The translations under genes and the position numbers were made by a program. The notes under the pieces were generated by a model that saw only the letters and a program-made list of their open reading frames with translations, did no database searches and was not told the DNA's origin. From Cryptomeria japonica (Eukaryota; Streptophyta; Pinopsida; Cupressales; Cupressaceae), in contig NC_081411.1 in the NCBI RefSeq assembly GCF_030272615.1, forward strand, positions 44,281,517-44,345,516: a DNA stretch of 64,000 nucleotides, written 5' to 3'. Shown piece after piece: positions 22,822 through 32,747 of this stretch. Within the stretch, counting starts at the first letter, position 1, and the number at the start of each line of letters is the position of its first letter.

Positions 22822-23817
22822 ATGGAGATAGTAGATGTTGAAAGTTACAATTGTTCAGGTCGACAACAAATACAAAACATTGACAATGTACTGAAGTGCA
22901 ATGGACTATATAGAGCACATAATTTTAAGTACAATATAGGTGACTGTCTATTTGATTCCTTTGAACTATTGCTCGAAGGAAAATACACATCAATTGAACT
23001 TCGAAATGGGACAATCGACTACTTTGAAACATGTATTGCAAGAGGTGAAATAGAAGCAATCAACTCATAGAACCTTGAACTACATCCACCAACTCTTCTA
23101 GAACTACACAATGTCCCAGATCAAGAAACATATCTACGTAAGATGAGATTGTTTGCAAAACCATGTACACCACCCACTGAAGTTGGATTATGGGGAGACA
23201 TATTTTGTATACATTGGCTATCGAACTGGTTAAAAATACAAATATGTGTTTGGTCAACAACAGTGGGGAAGAAGTACTTGCACTACAACAAATCATTGCA
23301 AAGTGAGAGATATTACCTCTTGTTCCATGATGCTAATCCTCGTAGTGGTCATTTCGAACCACTATTAAGACTTGAAAACAAACATGCCAAATATCAACAA
23401 AATACACGATTATCTGAACTTAAACAACTCATTAGAAACAAGATAGAAGATGAAATTATAGACAGTCAGAAAAGACAAAAGCTTGAAATTAACAGTAGCA
23501 GTCCAAAAGATGAAACTGAAAAACAAAAGACCAATCATAAAACGAAAATAACATTACACGAACTTAAGAAAATGATAAGAAAAAAAAGAGAAGAAGAAAT
23601 TATAGACCATGCAAAAAGGCCAAAGTTTGAAATTGACAATATTAGTTCAGAACAGGAGACTAGAGAACAAAATAGCAATCTCAAAAAAAAAATAACATTT
23701 CACCAATTGAAGAAAATGATTAGAAATAATCAAGAGCATCAAAACATTGAAGAAAATGCGCATAAAATGTTTCAAACTCTGAACACAACTTCAAATGATA
23801 ATAATACAACACAATGA
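22822..23817 (+). pseudogene. OTU-like cysteine protease region of the Helitron
   Basis: ATG is at 22822. The OTU signature GDCLFDSF (catalytic Asp and Cys) lies at about residue 47, and the catalytic His is likely in SGHFEPLL (about 23346-23370). The middle motif GLWGDIFCIHWLSNWLKI also fits OTU domains. A single TAG (23068-23070) interrupts the domain; otherwise both catalytic sites are kept. After the domain come three imperfect copies of a roughly 47-residue basic unit (LxELKxxIRxKxExEIID...), ending at TGA 23815-23817. OTU domains in Helentrons are thought to deubiquitinate or process proteins; the role here is inferred from the family. Confidence 0.75.
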
Positions 23818-23829
23818 GAGCAAAGTATA

Positions 23830-24840
23830 ATGATAAAATCAAGAAAGTCAACAAGGATAAAATCTTACTCTCCAATTGACATTTACGAAAGAACAATTGA
23901 AGACACCCCAAAACATACATGTACAATATGCCATGTATTACATTTCAGAAAAGATATGAGAACCATCAAAGAAAAAGTAAAACAAATATATTATAAGTTA
24001 GTAAAATCTGATAATACTATATTGACAGATTCCATATGTCGAATATGCTTTACTAATTTGAAGCAATCCAAGTTGCCTAAGTATGCTACACCAAGTAATA
24101 TACGGACAAACAAACCATTGCACTATGTACAAAATCTCTTGCTACTAGAAGAACGACTTGTTTCACTCAGAATTGCATTCGCTCAAATATGGGAGTTAGG
24201 CTATAAAAGATCCCAAATAGGACTTACAAGCTCTATTATTAATGTTCCCGTGAACATGAACATAATACAAAAAGCACTATCACAACCAATCAATAGTACA
24301 CCAATGATAGTTGTATATCTCAAAAGACGCTTGTAGTATAAAAATGCCTTCCAAAAGGGAATGATACGCCCAAACATTGTCATGCAAGCTCTAACCCAAT
24401 TGGTTGAAACAAAACTATACAAATGGTAAAATGTCCAAATTAATGAGGACTGGAAAGCCTGTTTCGAGACTAACAATGAAGATGAAAACAACAGTGAACT
24501 TAGTACAAGTGATAATGAGTCAGAAAGTGAGAAAGAACAAGAACATCCATCTGAAACATTGATACATGGATTCACTGAATCTACATCTATACAAAAAATG
24601 GATGATAAAGTCATTGAAATTGCACCTGCACAAGATTTCTATCCAATTGGAATCTTCAAGGACACATATGCCGAAGAAATGAATTTTCCAACATTATTCT
24701 TTGGTAATCCTCGTGATGAAGACATTGTTAAAAGATTTAGCTACCAAAAGATTGCACAATGGGAACTGACAAATTCAAATAGACAATTTGCATACCACAC
24801 AACAAACTTATTCTTCAAAACAATCAAAGTACTTATATGA
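23830..24840 (+). pseudogene. Helitron transposase N-terminal zinc-finger region (DUF6570-like)
   Basis: The frame carries CTICHVLHFRKDM and CRICFTNLKQSKLPK, two CxxC pairs, followed by NLLLLEERLVSLRIAFAQI and IINVPVNMN. This order (zinc finger, 'L..LEERLVS.R..F.QI', 'NVP.....') is typical of the segment before the Rep domain in Helitron proteins. It is cut by TAG at 24334 and TAA near 24427. After about 24820 the natural frame shifts to one reading FCPQCGYEFEKG (another CxxC), then back again near 24890. All parts belong to one former polyprotein with the next entry. Confidence 0.75.
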
Positions 24841-24900
24841 CAAGTTTTGTCCACAATGTGGATATGAATTCGAAAAGGGCAGCTAAAGGGAAGAAAGCTA

Positions 24901-26337
24901 TGTGCAAAGCATGTGAAGGAGAAGCCAAACCTAGAGAAATTGTTGAAATCAGATATAGGCTACACAGATTTCAAAAGAATAAGAATATCACCAGGCTACA
25001 CACAACAACTTAAAAAGAACATATTTGCAATGATACGACAACTTGGACCTCCAACTTTTTTTGTTACTTTCACTAGTGTAGAACAAAATTGGGACCCCCT
25101 CGCAAATTCACTGCAACACTTACAAACTTTACACCAATCAAAACTAGAAAAACATGAATCTTATCAAACAAAGGAAATTGATAAATTCCAATTGATAAAA
25201 AATGATCCAATCACTTGTGCACGATACTATAGGCATAGGATAAATGCATTAAAAAAATTGATATTTACAGATTCCAGCTTCTTTGGAAATGTCATAGATT
25301 ACTTCTCTGTAACTGAATTTCAAAATCGAGGAAATGAACATGACCATTTCCTCTTATGGATTCAGAATGCACCGGTTTATGGGAAAGACAAGTATATAGA
25401 CATAATACAATTTGTTGACAAGTATATCACTTGTAGCACAGAACATTTGAGTCCTGATTTAGCTATACTGCACAAACATCACCACACAAGGCAATGTAAG
25501 AGATCTAGAAGAAGAGTTTGTAGATACAATTTCCCCATTCCAACAATGCAAAATACTACAATAATGCAACCATTGCCAGAAAAAAATGAAACCCTAACTA
25601 CCATTGCAACAAACATAAATTTGAAATTGCAAAAAGGAAACTATGACAGTTCATACACCTTGCAGATGTTCTTAAATGAAATGCAGTTAATAGAGGAAGA
25701 ATACATATTAGCTCTTCGATCTACAATACTTAGACCGACACTACTACAAAGAAAGCCATCACAAATATGGAACAATAGTTTCTCAAAAAAAAAAACTCCC
25801 CTATGGAAGGCTAATACAGATGCACAATATATCCTAAATGCATATGCTGCAACAATGTATTGCAGTTCATACATGGCAAAAGTTGACAAATCAATGACCT
25901 GCGCTTTCCAAAAAATTTGAAAAGATCACCAACAAGATAATATTGATGCAATCAAGATGATAAGTAAATTTGGAAATGCTTTGCTAAACCTTCAACAAAT
26001 GTCATCACAGCAAGCTGCACACATTGTTCTATCACTACCACTAAATTATAGCTCAAGAAAATGTGTATTCATAGATACACGATCTGACAATGACTGTACA
26101 TTCATACTTAAATCTATGAAACAAATCAAGAACGAACCAGATGAATTTGAAAACATAATTTGCAAATCCATTATAGACTATTATATAAATCAGCCCAACT
26201 CTATTGCAAACATTTGCCTTGCACAATTTGTCTCTGAATATAACAAAAATGGTACACATATCGAACGTAAAAAAAAACCAAATATTATACGTTATATCAA
26301 TTTCAACAAACATAAAACCACTGTTGAGAGCAATTAG
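24901..26337 (+). pseudogene. Helitron Rep (HUH endonuclease-like) domain
   Basis: The region carries FVTFTSVEQNWDPL, the metal-binding HUH-type motif as EFQNRGNEHDHFLLWI (about 25315-25360), the cysteine/histidine block HHTRQCKRSRRRVCRYNFP, and LWKANTDAQYILNAYAATMY with the position expected for the catalytic tyrosines. The region from 25957 (KMISKFGNALLNLQQMSSQQ) is the usual link to the helicase. One TGA (25918-25920) and a frameshift near 26335 break it. Rep nicks and joins DNA strands in rolling-circle transposition. The middle of the HUH motif is Asp rather than a hydrophobic residue, which I recall from Helentron-type Reps. Confidence 0.8.
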
Positions 26338-26339
26338 TA

Positions 26340-28080
26340 TTGTACGTGCCATTTACGACACATGAGAATACTTTGAAAGATAATTTCAATTCATGGGTAA
26401 GTGCATATGTACATCATGAAAGAACAATACAAATGAATCATTCAAAGTTTACGTACATCAGTACTTCTGCTTGGGGTGACATTGACGAAGCTGTAAATGA
26501 TATAAACTTACAAAATCAAAACATACAGGACGAGGCCTCCTCATTTACAAATTCTAAAGACAAGGAACTGTACGACATACAACCAGACATGAACAATATA
26601 GGAGACCAAAAGATTTTAAGCAAATTAGTAACGTCCTTTGAAATTGGACAACACCCACAAATAATGGGTAATAACAAGTACTTCAAACTAAGGAAAATGC
26701 TTAATAAAGAACAAGAACAAATTGTGAAGGACATTGTGATTAAAAAATTAAAAAATATGAGAACTCCATTGCACTTGTTTCTAACAGGAGGAGTAGGAAC
26801 TGGAAAGACTTTCATTGCGAACGCAATATACGAAGCACTAGTACATATTTATAACACCTCTATCGAAAACAATCCAGACAAACCAAAGGGTCTTAAAACG
26901 GCATTCACTAGAAAAGCAACATACAAAATAGGTGGAATCACATTACATTCAACCTTTCACATTCCATTTAACAAATCTGAATTTCTTCCACTCAATACTG
27001 AAACACTAGACAAAATGTCAAAGCATTACAAACAACTCCACGTACTTCTTATAGATGGAATATCACTTGTGGTCTCTACATTCTTACGGTGCATTGACAA
27101 AAGGTTACGTGACATAATGCAAATGCCCACTGCACATTTTGGGAACCTTGACACGATCTTTGTTGGAGATCTATATCAAGCACAACCTGTACTTGACTCT
27201 GTTGTCTTTGAAAATAAACCAACTCAAAAAGAATTGATGCCCTACAACTTTTGGAAAGAGAAAATAAGGTGTTATTCACTGAATTGTATAATGAGACAAA
27301 AATATGACATTTTTATATCAATCCTTAATAGAATTCTCATTGGGTTACAAACAAACAATGATTTGCATTATCTCAATCAACATTGCTCACGCCCACCACC
27401 CATTGACCCAACATTTCCTTTCCTATTTTATAGGAAAAAGGATGTTGATGAACACAACAATAAAATACTATCTATCATTTCAGACAATGCCATTGTCATA
27501 GATGCAATCGATGAATATGAAGAAAATAATTTTACAATAAGATTGTACAATCATACGACTATGTTGCCCACATAGATAAAATTGAAACAAAACATTCTTG
27601 TCGAAATCTATGCAGGCAACTATAACACAAAAGATGGTCTAGTCAATGGAACAGATGGAATATTTAAAGCATACACAAAATACAATGACATTGACATAGT
27701 ATGGCTCAAAATAAACAACCCTACAATAGGACAACAAGAAAGGAAAAAACTAGCTGAATGCTACACAAATGACATTGATAAACAATGGGTACCTATACTT
27801 TGCATTGCTAGACCCATTCGAAAAATATCAATGAACAACAAAATAACCATTAGAAAACAATTTCTTATACAAGTAGCATGTGCAAGAACCATACATCGGT
27901 CACAAGAACTAACAATGGAAGGTCTAGCATTTGATCCCACAACCGTTCAACAACATGGCCTCGCATATACCACACTTTCACGTACCAAATCAATGCAATC
28001 ATTATTCTTGCTCAAACCTCTAACTACAAACAATTTCAAAATAAAGAAAAAAATACATCTTGAAATGTCATGCCTTCAAA
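26340..28080 (+). pseudogene. Pif1-like helicase domain of the Helitron
   Basis: Walker A is GGVGTGKT (about 26784-26810). Walker B reads LLIDGISLV where the family usually has DE, so the catalytic Glu appears replaced by Gly. Further Pif1 motifs are FVGDLYQAQPV (usually GDxxQLPPV), LNCIMRQKYD and, near the end, IQVACARTIHRSQELTMEG and AYTTLSRTKS. A TAG at 27573-27575 separates two open parts (26340-27575 and 27582-28739). The helicase unwinds DNA behind the Rep nick. The Walker B change and the stop mean this copy is not functional. Confidence 0.85.
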
Positions 28081-28739
28081 CCAATGCAACATGGCAATTT
28101 GAAAACATTAATGTATGTTCCCACAACATGCCACAACTTTTGCTCTGCACATTAAACACTCGTAGTTTACAAGCACACACAAATGACATTCTAAATGACT
28201 ATGACATAATGTCTTCTGACATCATTTGTCTAAAGGAGGTTCATAACCATCCTCATCAAAGTAACACTTTACTAAACCTTTACAATTGTGTTGCTATACA
28301 TAACATACATGGCATTATGACTTTAACTAAGAAACATCTACAAATCTCAAAAATAAAAGAACATAGATCAACAAATGTAGAAGCAATGACAATAACAACA
28401 CAGTTCTTGAACAATGATCTCAATGTTTGTAATGTTTATGCAAGACCAAATGCTCCTATACTTGAAATTTTAACAATCATGAACAAAGTACTATCCCGCA
28501 CCCTCCCCCAAAAAATACTATACATTGTGGAAGATTTCAATATTGACATGGCCATACAAAGCAAACGCCAAAAATTGCTTGCGAATTATATGAAAAAACA
28601 CAATATACATTTCTTGTTAGACCATTCACACACAATAAACAAACCATTAATTGATCACATATGGTCAAATTCATACAAAAACATATGCTCCATTTATAAA
28701 ACAGAGGCATACTGGACTAATCACCTTGCTACTTTATGA
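28081..28739 (+). pseudogene. Endonuclease/exonuclease/phosphatase-type domain fused to the helicase
   Basis: This continues the helicase frame without a break. LLCTLNTRSLQAH and DIICLKEVHNH match the start of AP-endonuclease-like domains (N and E motifs). CNVYARPN, VEDFNIDM (usually GDFN) and LIDHIWSN (D-H motif) follow in the right order. It ends at TGA 28737-28739. A C-terminal endonuclease is a hallmark of Helentron/Helitron2 elements rather than of typical plant Helitrons. The Gly of the GDFN motif is Glu here. Confidence 0.75.
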
Positions 28740-29101
28740 ACATGCATATCACTGATTCAACAAACTAAAATTCATAATACTAATAAAAATAACAAATAGA
28801 ATCACAAATACGCATTGTTTGAATATAATAGAATTGCAATTTCCATAACACATAAAATTTTGCATCTACAATTCACAAACAATTTATCCAAAAATGCAAA
28901 CAAAACATGACAATTATAAAATTTATTCCAATATTACATATCTTTTTTTCCAGGAGAACAATGGAGCCAAGAGATCAGGAAAACAAACACAAATCAATCA
29001 AGAATAGATCACAAAAAGGTATTGAACTTATCTTATCTCAAATTAATTAAGATTATGTAAAGTTAGCAATATTAATGCACTAGTCTTACGATTCTTGCAG
29101 A

Positions 29102-30410
29102 TCAAAAGTCAAAGGACAAAATGCCATATCTATTGAAGACTTGAACGCAAGGAAAGAAGGTAACATCTTCCAAGGGGATGTGCTCATTGTCTACAAAGCC
29201 ACACTTGACAAAGTGAACAAAGCAAGGCCTGTCCTCCGTGCAGATCTAACAGATTTAAAAGCTGAAATGACAATTACAGTTAATGTTAATGGTGATCTTG
29301 TAGAAAAATATGAGGAAAAAATAGTGGCAAATTCTGCAATTTGCATTTCAGGATTTGATATTGCCCCAAAGACAGACTACGATCGTGGTGACAGTGACTG
29401 CATATTAATCCTCAAAGATTCTACCGCAATTGAAACAATGCCACGCATGTGTCAAGAATACAATTTCATACCAAGCACCACAATAAAACAACTATGCTTC
29501 AGTACAAATGAGTACCCCATTGGAACAATTGGAGCTTTGGTAACAAGGACAGGCAAACAAGGTTCACAATACACACTTGACATCAAAGATGGTGACAATG
29601 AAACAGACAAAGTATAGGTAAAAAAGTTCATAATTGTTTCCAAATAACCTGTTCCAAACTTCTGTTCAGTATAGGAAAATACTTTGCATACAAAAAAATT
29701 TCACACAAAATAACTAACCATGTTACTCTTCAATAGTTGTACCTGCACCAAAGTTTTGGCCAGCAATGCCTCACAATAGAAGACCACCTACAAAGGAATG
29801 AAATCCCTGCAATGCTCTTCAGAAATGTTGTAAAAAAAGTGGACCAAAGAATAACATTCCGCACAAGCCTTTCAACATTCATATGCAAGCTCAATGACAA
29901 AAGAACATTGAAAAGTCTCAATGGCTTACTTAATACAACTTATGAGGTAACTATTTTCACAACATGCATCTCTTCATTTTACAAATGCACTGTTTGCACA
30001 CCACATTAACATTTACACCTCTCTTACAGGTTGATGGTATCCTTAAAGTGGCAAATCCATTCTCAGTTCCATTCTATGCATTTTGCTCACAATGCAGTTA
30101 TAAATTTGAAAACTATGGCATGCTTGAAGACAACACTGCTCACTGCACCAGGTGTCACCAAAAAGTCACCTATGTATACTCACTTCACCTCAACACAATA
30201 CTTACAACTGAAAATAAACAAACTATACAATGTTCTCTTGATAAGTCCACAATTGAACAATTGTTGCCAGCTCTTCAAAATACTACATATGAAGATTACA
30301 AAGAAGACAAATCAAGAGTTATCTTCATTCTACGTGATTTTACAACTAAGGGCCACTTCACTCTCAACCAAAACAATCTCATTACTCATGCCTTTGTTCT
30401 TCAGGAGTGA
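29102..30410 (+). CDS. RPA70-like single-strand DNA-binding protein (Helitron-encoded), three exons
   Basis: The exons are 29102-29611, 29737-29946 and 30030-30410. Both introns are GT-AG (29612-29736, 29947-30029), both are phase 0, and the frame is kept throughout. The first exon resembles the OB-fold start of RPA (ISIEDLNARKEGNIF). The last exon has the RPA C-terminal zinc ribbon CSQC...CTRC (about 30091-30160) and ends at TGA 30408-30410. Plant Helitrons often carry such a gene, thought to coat single-stranded DNA during transposition. A further upstream exon is likely (open sequence near 28961 followed by a GT and an acceptor at 29100), but its frame does not join cleanly, so the N-terminus is uncertain. 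Unlike RepHel, the part given here has no stops. Confidence 0.7.
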
Positions 30411-31407
30411 TTTCTACAAAAAGGTAAACATGATACATTACATTAACCTTTATACATTTCAAACATTTTTATTAACTCTACACTATAACAAATACTAATT
30501 TACAAACAATAAAACCAATTTATGTTTTGCAGGAAGGACACAATCTCTAAGGCAGAAATCAGGGATACTTGTCATATGGAACAACTTCACTGAAATAGAC
30601 TACTACTACTTAACAAATAAAAGCAAATTAGATACAAATTTGCTTTCTCTGTTAAAACTTTATATTTATCTTGCACTCTACAAACTGTTGCTTACTGCAC
30701 TATAAGACTCAACAACTTTTTTAAAATGTTGCTAATGCTGACAAGACAAATTTATTATATTATGCACTGTCCAATAAGACAAAATTTATTATACTTAGTT
30801 GTCCTTTTCGAAGACTGGATCTACTGATATGTGATTTAGGAAAAAAATTATGTGCTCTATAAGAGTATATTTAATTGTTTGAAGAATTATTTTTATAGGC
30901 ATTTCTTTTTATGACTTAGTACAGGCCCTATCAAAAGATGTTTGCATATTTGGAACACTGTTTCTGTGACCAGTAAATGTAATGTTGGAAATGTTTTTTA
31001 TTTGCATCTATCATATTTGTAAATGTAACAAGTTTCTAATTTCTATCATATTTATGTCTCATTTTTTAGAATTATGCTTTCAAACTTAGTTACATGTTTT
31101 TGTGCATGCTCATTTTTTCATATGTTATTTGTTTACTTAGAGATGAATTTTGCATTCAATTCTATTATACTCTCTTTTATATTCAATTCTCATAATTGCC
31201 AATCGTTCCAAAGCACAAAAGTTAAAACAGGGAGCGACTATGTTGGCAATGCTCATCGAATTTCAATTTACCATGGCAATGCCATTTCCTTCAAAATGTC
31301 AAATGCACTTCCAACAATCTTTATACTAATCATAAACAACTCGGCAGGAACTTGATGCTTTGCGTCTCTTGTTCTATTATGTTCTTGATTGTAACAATTG
31401 GGTTGAC
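30411..31407. other. AT-rich DNA between Helitron-like core and TNL upstream region
   Basis: No gene is supported. A small hairpin (ATGGCAATGCCAT, about 31273-31285) occurs but is not followed closely by CTRR, so it cannot be called the Helitron end. Confidence 0.5.
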
Positions 31408-31692
31408 ATTATTTAAGATGATATATTAAAAAATATTTAAGACAATCTTTTTAGTTAATAAAAAAGAAAAAATATTTAAGACAAACTTTTTAGTTAAAAA
31501 AAAGAATTGAGGGATATCAATTCTATCATATTCATCATCCTTTATTTAGAAACCTTCCACACAACAAAACTTCATCCTTCATGGACTCATTCAAAACTAT
31601 TCAACTTCATTAACCACTAAAGAAGATTTGTTGACTAATATATCATTATATTTAAAAAAATACTTTTTAATTGAAAATAAAAATAAATGCAC
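31408..31692. repeat. Dispersed repeat, copy 2 (partner at 10411-10660)
   Basis: This is the same sequence as 10411-10660 in the same orientation. It also has an internal short duplication of AAAAAATATTTAAGACAA at 31428 and about 45 bp later. It lies about 550 bp upstream of the TNL start codon. Confidence 0.75.
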
Positions 31693-32235
31693 TTCCTCCG
31701 GCTTAATTACAGGAAGGGTAAAAAACAATGCAAATCTAACCAAGTGCGGCTGTAGCTGAAGTTGAATGATTGGACACAGGCGTCACAATAAAGAGAAAAA
31801 TGCAGATTCCTCAAGATTTTTGTGTGCTGTGGGGCTAAGTTTGTCAGGCATTAAATCTATTGTAAATTTGTAGAAAGAGGAGAAATCGCCTAATGAAAAT
31901 TCCGTGGGCTCTTTTACAATGCCGCTGACTCATAGAAAAGTGGGTTCGAAACAAAAACTCGCACAAAGAATCTACTGGCTTTGTTTAAAGACATGCCTTT
32001 ACTCACGCGTTTTCGTACAAATGCCTTGACCGTTCTATCCCAGCCCTACCTCTTCCGTGAATTATTTTCCCGCATTTGCTCACGATTCCACATTATTCAC
32101 TCAATCTTATCTCATCTCTGTTTCTTTCTTTTGCATTTTCTTCGATTTGCCCTTCTGATCAGTTATCTGACAATATCCTAGCCCGCTTCCATTTTTAAAT
32201 CTTGTTTGTTTCACTTCCAGTTCCATTTGATTCCA
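31693..32235 (+). promoter_or_regulatory. Upstream region of the TNL gene
   Basis: About 540 bp of less AT-rich sequence precedes the TNL start codon. A W-box-like TTGACC, the WRKY-binding core common before immune genes, lies at 32026-32031. A long pyrimidine-rich stretch (32090-32235) looks like a 5' untranslated leader. No TATA box can be named with confidence, and the transcription start is not visible. Confidence 0.4.
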
Positions 32236-32747
32236 ATGGCAACAGTTAAGCAGCTAAGCTATGCTTTTGGGGAAATTGCACCTCCATCTAAATCTGCGCC
32301 AAAGAAGGTGCCCTTCGAAGTATTCATTAATCATCGTGGTACTGATACCAAACACACGCTGGCCTCTTCTATTTACGACATCCTGCAGGGCATGGGAGTT
32401 CAAGTTTTTCTGGATAAAGAGGTGTTTGAACTGGGCGATAACATACCGTTTGAAATAGAAGAGGCCATGCGTACTTCTCTCCTCCATATTGCCATACTTT
32501 CACCCAACTATGCACAATCTCCCTGGTGCTTGGCCGAGCTGTCATTTATGCTCAAAACCGGCAGCACAGTCATTCCTGTGTTCTACAATGTTGACCCCAG
32601 TGATGCCCGCTACCTGAAAAGATCTTTTGCTGTTGCATTTGACGAGCACGAAAGTAAGAAGAGATATACCCCAGAAAAGCTCAAGGATTGGAAAGAGGCA
32701 CTCCACAACGTTTCATTCCATTCTGGTGAAATCCTGCAGGGGAATGA
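32236..32747 (+). CDS. TNL exon 1: TIR domain
   Basis: ATG 32236 (MATVKQL) is the first ATG in frame. The TIR starts FEVFINHRGTDT (residue 27). The putative catalytic Glu for NAD hydrolysis is E101 in SPWCLAEL. The conserved VIPVFYNVDPSD follows. The exon ends in phase 2 (GA|GTAAGT), completed by T of exon 2 to give Asp. The 'INHRG' in place of the angiosperm-typical 'SFRGED' points to a non-angiosperm plant. Confidence 0.93.

Larger units (their letters stand above)
22822..30410 (+). mobile_element. Helitron/Helentron-type rolling-circle transposon, coding core
   Basis: The plus-strand order is OTU-like protease, basic repeat linker, Helitron N-terminal zinc-finger region, Rep with HUH-type motif, Pif1-like helicase, endonuclease/exonuclease-type domain, then an RPA-like gene with introns. 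OTU and endonuclease domains with RepHel are known from Helentron/Helitron2 lineages, while RPA is known from plant Helitrons. RepHel is broken by several stops (23068, 23815, 24334, a TAA near 24427, 25918, 27573) and by frameshifts near 24820, 24890 and 26335, so this copy is dead. The element ends (5' TC, 3' hairpin plus CTRR) were not found, and the limits given are those of the coding part only. Confidence 0.85.

Noticed and set aside
31273-31285. Hairpin as possible Helitron 3' end
   Set aside because: No CTRR follows within about 15 bp, so the signature is incomplete.
31981-32181. 66-codon ORF just upstream of the TNL
   Set aside because: No ATG at its start and pyrimidine-rich; it is the TNL leader region, not a gene.
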